A DNA stretch of 64,000 nucleotides from ATM1 sp003577165 (GTDB taxonomy: Bacteria > Armatimonadota > Fimbriimonadia > Fimbriimonadales > ATM1): contig SZPM01000002.1 of NCBI GenBank assembly GCA_030263715.1, forward strand, positions 174,297 to 238,296, given 5' to 3'. The position numbers and the translations under genes are program-made. The notes below the pieces were generated by a model that saw only the letters and a program-made list of their open reading frames with translations, had not been told where the DNA came from and ran no database searches. Of this stretch, positions 17,493 to 26,430 are shown one piece after another (the first letter of the stretch is position 1; each line of letters starts with the position of its first letter).

Positions 17493-17939
17493 ATGCCCGT
17501 AGTGGAGATGGACAAGCAGATCGGTGCGCCGGTTGAGCGCGTGATGGAGGTCGCACGCGATTTGGAGGCTTATCCGACCTTCATGCCGGATGTGAAGTCC
17601 ATTCAAGTTAACTCACGCGAGCAGGACGGAGACCTCGTAATTTCGGAGTGGGTTGGGCGCATTCCGCAGTTCGGCCTTACGGTTAAGTGGAAGCAGGAGG
17701 ACCGATGGAATCGCGAACTTCGTCGAGTTGACTTCCGACAGACCGAAGGGGACTACGACAAAATGGTCGGATACTGGGAGTTTCGCGAGAAAGACGGCGG
17801 GACCGAACTCCACAGTTACCTCGAGTATGAGTACGATGTTCCCCTGCTGGGCGCACTCCTGAAGAAGGTCGTCCTGCACATCGTCACACAGAACGTGTCC
17901 GGGATGTTGGACGCGATTAAGCGGCGCAGCGAAAGTTAG
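17493..17939 (+). CDS. SRPBCC-family (COQ10/polyketide cyclase-like) protein
   Basis: The roughly 148-residue single-domain START/SRPBCC protein has the helix-grip pattern IGAPVERVMEVARDLEAYPTFMP at the N-terminus and a long C-terminal helix. Relatives bind hydrophobic ligands; COQ10-like members bind quinones. It follows the NDH-2 gene by under 90 bases on the same strand, which would suit a quinone-related role, but that is inference. I chose ATG 17493 at the start of the conserved domain; ATG 17463 would add ten residues. Its 3' end overlaps the convergent glycosyltransferase by four bases. Confidence 0.7.
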   Translation: MPVVEMDKQIGAPVERVMEVARDLEAYPTFMPDVKSIQVNSREQDGDLVISEWVGRIPQFGLTVKWKQEDRWNRELRRVDFRQTEGDYDKMVGYWEFREKDGGTELHSYLEYEYDVPLLGALLKKVVLHIVTQNVSGMLDAIKRRSES

Positions 17940-20014
17940 GACGCGAGCCGCAGCATTTCCGATTTCAGTGCCGAAAGGTTGGCTTCGGCTCGGTGGTGGT
18001 CAGGCCTGATGCGTATCGCCTGCTCGTACGCGACTTGGGCTGCCTCGTGCTTGCTCAATTGGAATAGGGCATTGCCGAGGGTGAACCAACCTTCTGCGTT
18101 CGATGGGTCGAGCGTGAGACCAGCCTTGTACGAAATCGCCGAGTCTGCGAAGTTCCCGCACCGGTACATGAGATCGCCGATGTTGAAATAGACGTTCGCG
18201 TCCTGGGGATCCAGTCTGGCCGCCTCTTCGAAACACTCGAGCGCATCGCGATGCTTGCCGACGTGAGCGAGCGCGCGACCTGCGTTGATCATCGCGGGCG
18301 CGGTGGGTTCGAAGCGAGATAGATATTCGGCATAAGCGCGAGCGACGGTGGGCCAATCTTCGGCCTGCTCCGCAGCGAGCGCCCACTGCGCCCAGAGGGC
18401 CTCGTCGTTCACATCCGTGCGCCAAAGCGCTTCCTGGATTCTGACGATCTCGTGAGGATTGCCCAACTGGGCGGCGCACAGTTTCGCGACGTGGGCCGCG
18501 GTAGCGGCGACATCAGGTGAACTCATCGCCGCCTTCGCGTGTTCGAGGGCCTCATCGAATTCGCCGAGATGTCTCAGCGCGTTGGCGAGGCCGAGGCGCG
18601 CTGCAAGGAACTCCGGAACGGTTTGCCAGACGGATTCGAATTCACGAGCGGCCGAAGTCCAGTCGCCGAGTTCCTCGTAGATTTGTGCAGCGAGGAAGCG
18701 CGCTTTGTATGCAGAAATCGAGCGGTCGCCCGTCTCTGAGTCGTCAAGCGGAAGAGACTCGGCCAGTCGGCAGCACTCGATCGCTTCATCGTATCGCTGG
18801 AGGGCTTTGAGTGCAATCGCGCGGGCGAATTCGACTAACGGGCCACCGAATCCCGCGCCTTGCGCAGCGGCGCAGACGGAGAGCGCGGCTTCGTTCTTGC
18901 CCAGCATGTGGAGCGATGTCGCCCAGAGCTGATAGCAGAACTGTCCGTGATATATTCCCGGTGCGAGGGTTTTTGACGCACGCTCGCAGTTCTCTGCTGC
19001 CTGCGACCAGTTGCCGATCGTAAAGTGGCTGTTTGCGAGGTTGAAGAGTTGAAAGCCGTCGTCCGGGCTCTCTTCGAGTTCACGCTCGATGAGGCGTATG
19101 TTGCGCTCGTCCTTTCCTTTCGCCTTTCGCTCCTCCCTTCTGTAGCCATAGTGCTTAAGGCGCACGCCTTCGAGCCTCGCGACGGGAAGGCCGAGACGCT
19201 CGATCGAGGGTGCGACCTGTTCATGGACTCTTCCTTCGAACTGCACGCCCGGCAGTTTTCGGAACAGGCGACACGGTCGGTGGATGATTTGATCGATCTG
19301 TTCGCTTTCGTTGAGGAAGTTGAGGATTTGAATCGTGTATCCGCCGAAGTGAGGCCTTACGAGGCCCGAGATGAGGGACGTCTTCGAGTCGACGTCGAGT
19401 CGCTCGTCCGCATCAATCCAGAGTATCCAGTCTCCGGTGGCGAGTTCGAGTGAGGCGTTGCGAGCGAGCGCGAAGTCATCGCACCACTCGAAGACGCCGA
19501 CCTTCGCGCCGAGTGATTCGGCGATCTGGGCGGTTCGATCAGTCGAACCGGTGTCGACGACCACGATTTCATCCACGAAGCCGTTGAGCGAGCGAAGGCA
19601 GGGCTCGATGTGCTTTTCTTCGTTCTTGGCGATCAGGCAAGCCGTTAGGCGGATTCCAGGCAGATCTTCGATTGAGATTCCGATCGCTCCGGCGGCTGCT
19701 CGCGCAGCCCTCCATCCGTCTTCCGCCACGGGATCGTTGATGCCGAGCGCTCGCGCAGCGAGCTTTCGGCACTTGTAGTGAGCGGCGAGGATCTCGACCA
19801 GGCGCGCCCCCCCCTCTGCCGTGCGGGCGTGAGGAAGAAGGCGGAGCGCTTCGTCTTCCGCCGCGGCGAAGCACCGAAGCATCGCAAGTTCGAGACAGAG
19901 TTCGGGATGATTCGGGTGTGCTGCGAGAGCCTCGCGGATGGGCCGTTCGGCTTCGAGCCATCTCCGCTTAGACTGGAGTTGCCGAGACTCGGTGACGGCG
20001 GTCTGTGGATTCAC
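17936..20014 (-). CDS. Family 2 glycosyltransferase fused to TPR repeats
   Basis: The protein is 692 residues. After a short N-terminal TPR-like part, a GT2 domain starts near residue 122 (LTACLIAKNEEKHI) with IVVVDTGSTDRT and a WILWIDADERL DxD-type motif. The remaining 350 or so residues are tandem TPRs (for example DPQDANVYFNIGDLMY and DPSNAEGWFTLGNALF). Such proteins glycosylate cell-surface or pilus polymers. The start is GTG at 20014, four bases after the MerR gene stop, so the two are co-transcribed. There is no membrane segment. Substrate unknown. Confidence 0.85.
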   Translation of the reverse strand: MNPQTAVTESRQLQSKRRWLEAERPIREALAAHPNHPELCLELAMLRCFAAAEDEALRLLPHARTAEGGARLVEILAAHYKCRKLAARALGINDPVAEDGWRAARAAAGAIGISIEDLPGIRLTACLIAKNEEKHIEPCLRSLNGFVDEIVVVDTGSTDRTAQIAESLGAKVGVFEWCDDFALARNASLELATGDWILWIDADERLDVDSKTSLISGLVRPHFGGYTIQILNFLNESEQIDQIIHRPCRLFRKLPGVQFEGRVHEQVAPSIERLGLPVARLEGVRLKHYGYRREERKAKGKDERNIRLIERELEESPDDGFQLFNLANSHFTIGNWSQAAENCERASKTLAPGIYHGQFCYQLWATSLHMLGKNEAALSVCAAAQGAGFGGPLVEFARAIALKALQRYDEAIECCRLAESLPLDDSETGDRSISAYKARFLAAQIYEELGDWTSAAREFESVWQTVPEFLAARLGLANALRHLGEFDEALEHAKAAMSSPDVAATAAHVAKLCAAQLGNPHEIVRIQEALWRTDVNDEALWAQWALAAEQAEDWPTVARAYAEYLSRFEPTAPAMINAGRALAHVGKHRDALECFEEAARLDPQDANVYFNIGDLMYRCGNFADSAISYKAGLTLDPSNAEGWFTLGNALFQLSKHEAAQVAYEQAIRIRPDHHRAEANLSALKSEMLRLAS

Positions 20015-20017
20015 GAG

Positions 20018-20290
20018 TTACGCCGCGTGTCGCATCTGCATCTGCAGGAACCGTCGAGCCCCCGCGATGCTGTACATCTCATCCCGCAGCAGGCGTTTGA
20101 TGGTGAAGATGGTCTGAATGTCCTCGGGCCGATATCGCCTTTGGCCCCCTCGAGTTCGAACCGGACTCAGGAACTCCGAGAACTCGGTCTCCCAATATCT
20201 CAAGGTGTGAATCTCTACGCCGGTTATGGCGCTGGCCGCGCTAATGCTCATGGCGTCCGAACGCGCCTTTGCGTGTCCCTGGGTAGGCAT
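20018..20290 (-). CDS. MerR-family transcriptional regulator (DNA-binding domain only)
   Basis: The roughly 90-residue protein contains an HTH of the MerR type: ISAASAITGVEIHTLRYWE, then a winged segment with RTRGGQRRYRPEDI and a helix pair. There is no effector domain. I prefer the ATG at 20290, with GGAGAGATCGGAGA immediately upstream; an ATG at 20317 would add nine residues. It is followed with a three-base gap by the GT2-TPR gene and probably regulates that unit or polar or cell-cycle genes. Lone MerR HTH proteins of this kind are common in Armatimonadota-like genomes, but the target here is unknown. Confidence 0.8.
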   Translation of the reverse strand: MPTQGHAKARSDAMSISAASAITGVEIHTLRYWETEFSEFLSPVRTRGGQRRYRPEDIQTIFTIKRLLRDEMYSIAGARRFLQMQMRHAA

Positions 20291-20365
20291 TCTCCGATCT
20301 CTCCATGGGACGGTCACCGCCGTCCAGGCTGAATTATCGGAGGAACCAGGCAGATTTGCAGGTGT

Positions 20366-21040
20366 TCAGCGAAGGTCCGCGGGATAGAAGACCATAGACA
20401 TGGTCTCCCCCTCGGCCGGTTCGAAGTCTTGCCTCATGCAGTAGGCGCCGGTTGTGCCCCACGCCCACTTCCAGGCGGGGGTGAACGCGAGGATCTCGAA
20501 CACGGTGTCGGGTGCGTAGGTGTAGCTGAGGTCCGCCCTTTCGACTCTCCCTTCGAAGGACCGTGCGCCGCCCGTTCGGTAGGCGACATACCGGGCGAGG
20601 TCGGCCTTGCCGAGGGAGGTCCGATAGGAGCAGCGAAGGACGTGGGTCGCGCTTGGCTTCAGGAGCACGGGGATGAAGTAGGACTTTTCGTAAGAGAAGA
20701 CCTCCGAGCCCCCGACTTGCGGGCCGGCGCTGAGCGTCCACGTGGCCGGGGCATTGTCCCAGGTGGCCCTGAACTCCGGGAAGAGGTTGGCGGCTGGAGG
20801 AAGGGGCGAGTCCGTGGCGATTAGAGGAAGCCTCAGGCTGGTCTTGATCTCTTTCGCGGTGAGGTTCTTGAAGACGTAGCGCGCTTCGACGGCGGCATCT
20901 CGCTTGCCGATGGCGATCTTCACCATCTCGGTCTTGAGGGCGATTCCGGCCCCGTCGGCGACGGTTGGCGCCCCGCCGTATCGGTCGATCGGCCCGAGGG
21001 CTGGGATGAGGGCGATCCACAGAGCAGTTCCGGTCAACAT
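20366..21040 (-). CDS. Hypothetical exported protein
   Basis: This roughly 224-residue protein has an N-terminal hydrophobic signal (MLTGTALWIALIPALG) and a beta-rich mature region (VEARYVFKNLTAKEIKTSLRLPL) reminiscent of DUF4424-like secreted proteins, though I am not certain. The start is ATG 21040, or the GTG two codons earlier. It is divergent from secE, with about 95 bases between, which should hold both promoters. No function can be assigned. Confidence 0.5.
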   Translation of the reverse strand: MLTGTALWIALIPALGPIDRYGGAPTVADGAGIALKTEMVKIAIGKRDAAVEARYVFKNLTAKEIKTSLRLPLIATDSPLPPAANLFPEFRATWDNAPATWTLSAGPQVGGSEVFSYEKSYFIPVLLKPSATHVLRCSYRTSLGKADLARYVAYRTGGARSFEGRVERADLSYTYAPDTVFEILAFTPAWKWAWGTTGAYCMRQDFEPAEGETMSMVFYPADLR

Positions 21041-21135
21041 GGCCACGAGTGTACCGAGGGGCGGTTGCGGAAAGGCCCTCCCGCGAAGTATTCTATGGGG
21101 GTTCCCCCCAACTCGTCCGGGAGCAAGAACGCCTC

Positions 21136-21375
21136 ATGGCAGACAAGCATAAGCCGCCGCAACGCATCCCCCTGCCAAAAGCAAAAGGGGGCCTCAAGGG
21201 CTACTTCGCAGAGGTGGCCGCGGAAATGCGCAAGGTCGTATGGCCCACGCGCGCTGAAACCGTTCGTCTGACGGGAGTTGTCCTCATCGTCTGCGTCGTG
21301 TTTTCGATTTACCTGTGGGCGTTCGGGCTCGTGGTCGGAACGGGGATCGATGCGATTCTCGGGGGCCGGCCGTAA
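21136..21375 (+). CDS. secE: Preprotein translocase subunit SecE
   Basis: The 79-residue protein has a hydrophilic amphipathic segment (GYFAEVAAEMRKVVWPTRAET, the conserved SecE signature) and one transmembrane helix (TGVVLIVCVVFSIYLWAFGLVV). It stabilises SecY in the translocon. ATG 21136 has GGGAG about 15 bases upstream. Its stop overlaps the nusG start (TAATG), the usual secE-nusG arrangement. No tRNA-Trp or rpmG precedes it. Confidence 0.95.
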   Translation: MADKHKPPQRIPLPKAKGGLKGYFAEVAAEMRKVVWPTRAETVRLTGVVLIVCVVFSIYLWAFGLVVGTGIDAILGGRP

Positions 21376-21902
21376 TGCCGAGTTCCTGGTACGCCGTCCA
21401 CACGCTCGCGGGCCACGAAGACAAGGTGAGCCGACTGATTCGCCGCATGGCGATCGAGGAAGGCCATTGGGATCGCGACATCTTTGAAATATTGATTCCG
21501 AAAGAGAAGACGGTAAAGACGATTCGCGGCAAGCGGATCGAGGCGGATCGCAAAGTCTTCCCTGGGTACGTGCTCATTCGGATGAATCCAGACGACGAAC
21601 TGTTCAAGTTCATCAAGCGCACATCGGGCGTGACAGGATTCGTGTCTTCGGGAACGCGGCCAGTGCCCATGGACGAAGCCGAGATTCAAGGGATCATGAG
21701 CCGAATTGACGAGAGCAAGGAACGGCCGCACGTTCCCTGGCAGCGCGGCGATTCGGTGCGCGTGCTCGAAGGCCCCTTCGCGGATTTCCCTGGGAAGGTG
21801 GAAGAGGTGCTCGCGGATCGGCAGAAATTGAAAGTTTTGCTTACGATTTTCGGGCGTGATACGCCCGTGGAATTGGACTTCACGCAAGTTGAGAAAGTCT
21901 GA
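21375..21902 (+). CDS. nusG: Transcription antitermination factor NusG
   Basis: The 175-residue protein has the NGN domain (WYAVHTLAGHEDKV, then KVFPGYVLIRM) and a C-terminal KOW domain (RGDSVRVLEGPFADFPGKVEEV). It binds RNA polymerase and couples it to Rho or ribosomal S10. The ATG overlaps the secE stop by one base. It belongs to the secE-nusG-rplK-rplA operon. Confidence 0.96.
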   Translation: MPSSWYAVHTLAGHEDKVSRLIRRMAIEEGHWDRDIFEILIPKEKTVKTIRGKRIEADRKVFPGYVLIRMNPDDELFKFIKRTSGVTGFVSSGTRPVPMDEAEIQGIMSRIDESKERPHVPWQRGDSVRVLEGPFADFPGKVEEVLADRQKLKVLLTIFGRDTPVELDFTQVEKV

Positions 21903-21914
21903 CGGTGATTTGAA

Positions 21915-22340
21915 ATGGCAAAGAAGATAACTGGAAACATCAAGTTGAACATCCCTGCCGGCAAGGCGACGCCTGCGCCGCCGATCGGTCCCGCGCTCGG
22001 TCAGGCGGGCATCAACATGATGGAGTTCATCAAGAAGTTCAATGAAATGACGATGAACCAGATCGGTTCGACGCTTCCCGTCGCGATCACCGTTTACGAA
22101 GACAAGTCGTACACGTTCGTCATCAAGCAGCCGCTCGCAAGCGACCTGCTTAAGAAAGCGGCGGGTGTCGAGAAGGGCAGCGGCAGTCCGCTCAAGGAGA
22201 AGGTCGCCAAGTTAAAGAAAGACAAGCTGCGGGAGATCGCGCAGCAGAAGATGGCAGACCTCAACACGGACGACGTGAATCAAGCGATGCGCGTGCTTGC
22301 CGGAACGGCGCGCTCGATGGGCATCGAGATCGAAGAGTGA
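21915..22340 (+). CDS. rplK: 50S ribosomal protein L11
   Basis: The 141-residue protein has the N-terminal KLNIPAGKATPAPPIGPALGQ region and the C-terminal rRNA-binding domain ending in NTDDVNQAMRVLAGTARSMGIEI, full family length. It starts 12 bases after nusG and binds the GTPase-associated region of 23S rRNA. Confidence 0.97.
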   Translation: MAKKITGNIKLNIPAGKATPAPPIGPALGQAGINMMEFIKKFNEMTMNQIGSTLPVAITVYEDKSYTFVIKQPLASDLLKKAAGVEKGSGSPLKEKVAKLKKDKLREIAQQKMADLNTDDVNQAMRVLAGTARSMGIEIEE

Positions 22341-22413
22341 CGATTTCGGCTTCGCAATAGTGCGAAGCCAAGTTGGGAGAGCGAAGGCTCGTTAGAACCA
22401 CAAGGAGAAGAAC

Positions 22414-23133
22414 ATGAGACAGAACGTCAGAAAGCAGGCGCGCAGCGCCCGCTACCAAGCCGTGAGGCAGGGCACAGATCGCCTCACCCTCCACTCGCCC
22501 GATGAGGCGGTGGCGCTCGTTAAGAAGTCGGCGACGGCCAAGTTTGCGGAAACCGTGGACCTCGCGGTTCGACTCGGCATCGATTCGAAGAAGGGCGACC
22601 AAAACGTGAGGGGAACGTGCAATCTGCCGCATGGGACCGGGAAATCGCGGAAGGTCGCCGTATTGGCGAAGGGCGATCAGGCTGCGGCAGCGGAAGCCGC
22701 TGGCGCGGACGAAGTCGGAGGCGACGAACTCGTCGAGAAGATCGCGGGCGGATTCAAGGCGTTTGATGTGCTGATTGCCGCTCAGGAGATGGCGCCCGTG
22801 CTCGCGAAGATCGGACGCGTGCTTGGGCCCAAGACGCCGAACAAGAAGAGCGGAACGCTGACGGACGACGTCGCGAGCGCGGTGCGCGAGATCAAACAGG
22901 CGACGCGCGTCGAATATCGCAACGACAAGGCCGGCATTATTCATATGCCAATTGGCAAAGTCTCGTTCTCCGAAGATCAACTCAAGGAGAATCTGAACGC
23001 GGCGCTTTCCGCACTGCTTAAAGCCAAGCCTTCGAGCGCGAAAGGCAAGTATTTGGTGACGGTTACCTTGAGCAGCACTATGGGACCGAGTTTCAGGATC
23101 GATCCCTCGGTGGCATCGAAAGCGGCATTGTAA
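22414..23133 (+). CDS. rplA: 50S ribosomal protein L1
   Basis: The 239-residue protein shows the L1 features: VDLAVRLGIDSKKGDQNVRGT, the LPHGTGK signature, DVLIAAQEM, and KVGRVLGPK-like KIGRVLGPKTPNKK; then GKVSFSEDQLKEN. The ATG at 22414 has an AAGGAGAAGAAC stretch upstream. It is followed by a strong terminator rather than rplJ-rplL, so the usual L10-L7/L12 genes must lie elsewhere. Confidence 0.97.
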   Translation: MRQNVRKQARSARYQAVRQGTDRLTLHSPDEAVALVKKSATAKFAETVDLAVRLGIDSKKGDQNVRGTCNLPHGTGKSRKVAVLAKGDQAAAAEAAGADEVGGDELVEKIAGGFKAFDVLIAAQEMAPVLAKIGRVLGPKTPNKKSGTLTDDVASAVREIKQATRVEYRNDKAGIIHMPIGKVSFSEDQLKENLNAALSALLKAKPSSAKGKYLVTVTLSSTMGPSFRIDPSVASKAAL

Positions 23134-23150
23134 CCGCGCAGTACTCGGAC

Positions 23151-23187
23151 TGATGCGCACCCCTTTTGGCGGTGCGCATCAGTTTTT
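23151..23187 (+). terminator. Rho-independent terminator of the rplA operon
   Basis: An 11-bp perfect stem, TGATGCGCACC with GGTGCGCATCA, encloses a 9-base loop, followed by GTTTTT. It begins 18 bases after the rplA stop. Its right arm overlaps the stop codon of the convergent polA gene. Confidence 0.9.
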
Positions 23188-25728
23188 GAGTTCGGACCAA
23201 TTCGGTCCGACCGAGACGTCCACTTCCACGGGAACCGAGAGCGGCAGAGCGCTCTCCATCGCTTCCTTGAGATCTGTCACGAGTTTCTTCTCGGACGAGT
23301 GGAGTTCGAAGAGGAGTTCGTCGTGCACCTGCAGCAGGAGGCGGCTCTTTCGGCCCTTAATCAGTTCTCTCACCCGAAGCATCGCGAGTTTGATCATGTC
23401 GGCCGAGCCGCCCTGGAGGGGGGCGTTGATGGCCTGTCGCTCCGCATACTGCCGGATGGCTCGATTCGCGGAGTGAATCTCCGGGAAGTACCTGCGCCTA
23501 CCGACCAAGGTCGTGGTGAATCCTTTCGCCCGGGCTTCTGCGATCGTCGCGTCCATGAATTCGCGCACTTTCGGAAAGCGCTCGAAGTAGTTTTCGATGA
23601 GGCGCTTCGCCTCCTGCACGGTGAAGGCTCCGCCGAGTTGGTTGGCGAGTCCGAAGTCCGTCACCCCGTACAACACTGCGTAATTCAGCATCTTCGCGTA
23701 GCGGCGGTGCGCGCCTGAAACGTTTTCGATCGGCTCATTCCACATGATGGACGCAGTGGCGGCGTGCACGTCTTTCCCCGTTTGAAATGCGTCCACGAGC
23801 GTAGGGTCGCCGCAGGCGTGAGCCAGGAGGCGCAGTTCGATTTGCGAGTAGTCGAGCGAGGCGAGGTCGAAACCTTTGTCCGCGATGAACGCGCGTCGGA
23901 TGTGGCGTCCAATCTCCGTGCGGATCGGGATGTTCTGCAAGTTGGGATCGGCGCTGCTCAGACGGCCGGTTGCGGCGCCCGCTTGCTGATAGGTGGTGTG
24001 AATTCTCCCGTCGGCACCCACGAGTTTCGGAAGCGCGTCGGCGTAAGTGCTCTTGATTTTGGATAACTCGCGCCAGTTGAGAACTTCGGCGCAGATTTCG
24101 TATTCGGCTGCGAGTTGGCTCAGGATGTCGGCTCCGGTCGCGTAGCCGGTCTTGGTCTTCTTCGGTGACGGGATGCCCAGTTTCTCGAAGAGGATCTTTC
24201 CAAGTTGCTGCGTCGAGCCGATATTGAACTCTTCTCCGGCCAGGGAGTGGATTCGCGATGCGGTTTGCCGCATCATTTGGTCAAGTTCTCCGCTGTAGTC
24301 GGCCAGAAGCGACTGCTCAACACGGATGCCCACTTTCTCCATGTCCGCAAGAACCGGAGTCAAGGGCACTTCGATGGAATCGCAAACGTACCACTGCCCT
24401 TCCGCTTCAAGTCGCGACTTCATTTCAGGCACGAGGCGAGAGATGGCGGAGGCGCGCTCGGCCAACGACCTGGGTGGGGGCTCGTCGAGATATCCCTGGA
24501 CAAGGTCGGCGAGATTGTATTCAGTGCGGCCCGACTGGAGGACGTAGCCAGCGATCATCGTGTCGAAGGCGACCCGTTCGTGAGTTCCCGACGCGAGCAT
24601 GAGTGGCTTGGCGTCGTGCGTGAAGGCCTTCTCGCGCTTTTTGGCAAACACCTCGTGGGCACTTATCACGTCGAGCGTCTTGACCTCTCCTCCGGAGCAG
24701 ATCGCCGCTTCTTCGCCTTCCACGAGAATCGAGAACTCGCCGTCGCCCAACCATCTCAAGACCTCAGCCGCGGACTTGGCTGCGACCGCATCCACGGCGG
24801 GCCGCTCTTCAATGTCAAGCGTCGCCTGGACAGGGGCGGCGCCCTTCTCCATGTACGGCGCGAGAATGGCGGGCAATCGCTTCAACTGGGAGCGGAACTC
24901 GAGGCTTTCCAGAATCGCCGCTGCGCCGCGCAGCCCATCAGGCGAGACCCGAAAAGGCTCGTATCGAATGTCAATCGGCACGTTCGTTGCGATGGTGGCA
25001 AGCCATTTCGATTTCGGAATCTGCTCGACGCAAGGCTCGATCTTCTTTTTGTACTTCTCCTCGACTTTGTCGAGGTTTGCGATGATGTCCTCCACCGTTT
25101 CGAACTGCTGCAGGAGTTTCGTCGCGGTCTTCTCCCCCACCCCCGGCACGCCGGGGATGTTGTCGCTGGGGTCGCCGACCAAGGCTTTGTAGTCCGGAAT
25201 TCGGCTCGGTTCAATGCCGTATCTGTCTCGCACGGCAGGTGGGTCATAAAAGACGACGTCGGTTACTCCCTGACGAGTCGTCATCACGGTGACGTTCGGA
25301 TCCACCAGTTGGAGTTGATCCAAGTCGCCGGTGACGATGAGGGTTTCGTAACCGTTCTTCTCGGCATTTCGGCTGATGGTACCGACGATGTCGTCGGCTT
25401 CGTAGCCAGTCATTTCGTAGATCGGGAAGTTCAGCGCGGAGATGAGGTCGCGCACTGCGAGCAGTTGCGGTTTGAGTTCTTCAGGCGTTTCACCTCTCGT
25501 CGCTTTGTATTCCGGATATTCATGATCTCGGAAGGTCTTTCCTGGGGCGTCGAGGGCCACGAAGATGGAGTCCGGGCTTTCACGTTCGAGCAGCCGAAAC
25601 AGCATGTTGACGAAGCCGAAGAGAGCGTTGGTCGGCCTGCCGTCGCTCGTGCTGAGAAATCGAGTGCCGTAGAAGGCGCGAAACAGAAGGCTGTAGCCGT
25701 CGATGATTACGAGTTTCTTCTTCGCCAC
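23179..25728 (-). CDS. polA: DNA polymerase I
   Basis: The 849-residue enzyme has an N-terminal 5'-3' exonuclease (1-290: IDGYSLLFRAFYG, GYEADDIVGT, VTGDLDQLQLV, GVPGVGEKTA). The central 3'-5' exonuclease-like domain (about 300-480) lacks the catalytic DxE and so is probably inactive. The polymerase domain follows, with DYSQIELRLLAH (motif A), RRYAKMLNYAVLYG (motif B) and QVHDELLFE (motif C). The position equal to E. coli Phe762 is Tyr683, a change known to relax discrimination against dideoxynucleotides. It is convergent with the rplA operon. Confidence 0.96.
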   Translation of the reverse strand: MAKKKLVIIDGYSLLFRAFYGTRFLSTSDGRPTNALFGFVNMLFRLLERESPDSIFVALDAPGKTFRDHEYPEYKATRGETPEELKPQLLAVRDLISALNFPIYEMTGYEADDIVGTISRNAEKNGYETLIVTGDLDQLQLVDPNVTVMTTRQGVTDVVFYDPPAVRDRYGIEPSRIPDYKALVGDPSDNIPGVPGVGEKTATKLLQQFETVEDIIANLDKVEEKYKKKIEPCVEQIPKSKWLATIATNVPIDIRYEPFRVSPDGLRGAAAILESLEFRSQLKRLPAILAPYMEKGAAPVQATLDIEERPAVDAVAAKSAAEVLRWLGDGEFSILVEGEEAAICSGGEVKTLDVISAHEVFAKKREKAFTHDAKPLMLASGTHERVAFDTMIAGYVLQSGRTEYNLADLVQGYLDEPPPRSLAERASAISRLVPEMKSRLEAEGQWYVCDSIEVPLTPVLADMEKVGIRVEQSLLADYSGELDQMMRQTASRIHSLAGEEFNIGSTQQLGKILFEKLGIPSPKKTKTGYATGADILSQLAAEYEICAEVLNWRELSKIKSTYADALPKLVGADGRIHTTYQQAGAATGRLSSADPNLQNIPIRTEIGRHIRRAFIADKGFDLASLDYSQIELRLLAHACGDPTLVDAFQTGKDVHAATASIMWNEPIENVSGAHRRYAKMLNYAVLYGVTDFGLANQLGGAFTVQEAKRLIENYFERFPKVREFMDATIAEARAKGFTTTLVGRRRYFPEIHSANRAIRQYAERQAINAPLQGGSADMIKLAMLRVRELIKGRKSRLLLQVHDELLFELHSSEKKLVTDLKEAMESALPLSVPVEVDVSVGPNWSELKN

Positions 25729-25771
25729 GGCGATCGGATGTTACCTGCGGGCCGAAAGGTAACCTCGCGTG

Positions 25772-26392
25772 ATGCCTCTGACGGTAGTGGATCATCCGGT
25801 TGCCCGTCACCTTCTCACTCGGCTGCGGAATCAGGAGACAGAGCCGTACGACTTTCGGGCGCTGGCGGAGCAACTCGCCGGAGTGCTTGCGCTCGAGGCG
25901 AGCCGGTCGCTTCCCACACAGGACATCACGGTTCGCACGCCGCTCGAGGAGACGTCGGGTGAGCGGATCGCGGTCGGGATCTCGGCGGTGGCCGTGCTTC
26001 GCGCCGGACTGGGGATGCTCGACGCGATTGCGAGGATGTTTCCGGACGTAACCGTCGGCACCATCGGATTGGAGAGAGACGAGCAGACCGCGGAGCCGAG
26101 GGGATACTACAGCAAACTCCCCGACCTTCATTCGCGGGTCACGATGCTGTTGGACCCGATGCTCGCTACGGGGGGGACTGCCTGCTACGCGCTTCGCCTT
26201 CTGCGAGATTCAGGCGCAGAGAGAATGCAGATGCTGTGCGCGGTCGCCGCTCCGGAGGGAGTGGAGCGCGTGCTGCGCGATTTTCCGGAAGTGGAGATCT
26301 TCACCGCCGCACTCGACAGAGGGCTGGACGAGAAGCGGTTCATTCGGCCCGGCCTCGGTGACTTCGGCGACAGGCTCTTCGGGACGACATAG
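25772..26392 (+). CDS. upp: Uracil phosphoribosyltransferase
   Basis: The 206-residue enzyme converts uracil and PRPP to UMP. The PRPP site LLDPMLATGGTACYAL is intact; AGLGMLDAI and the C-terminal PGLGDFGDRLFGT, which contacts uracil, are as in Upp. The start is the ATG at 25772; a GTG just before it is in frame. It is divergent from polA with only 43 bases between. Confidence 0.93.
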   Translation: MPLTVVDHPVARHLLTRLRNQETEPYDFRALAEQLAGVLALEASRSLPTQDITVRTPLEETSGERIAVGISAVAVLRAGLGMLDAIARMFPDVTVGTIGLERDEQTAEPRGYYSKLPDLHSRVTMLLDPMLATGGTACYALRLLRDSGAERMQMLCAVAAPEGVERVLRDFPEVEIFTAALDRGLDEKRFIRPGLGDFGDRLFGTT

Positions 26393-26430
26393 CGCCACAT
26401 AAGTCGCCTCGCAATCGTCCAAACCTTGAG

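Noticed and set aside
21049..21135. tRNA-Trp upstream of secE
   Set aside because: No cloverleaf, CCA anticodon or T-loop sequence could be found.
24205..25962. 585-codon plus-strand open frame
   Set aside because: Antisense to polA; no domain or start context, composition explained by the polA coding strand.
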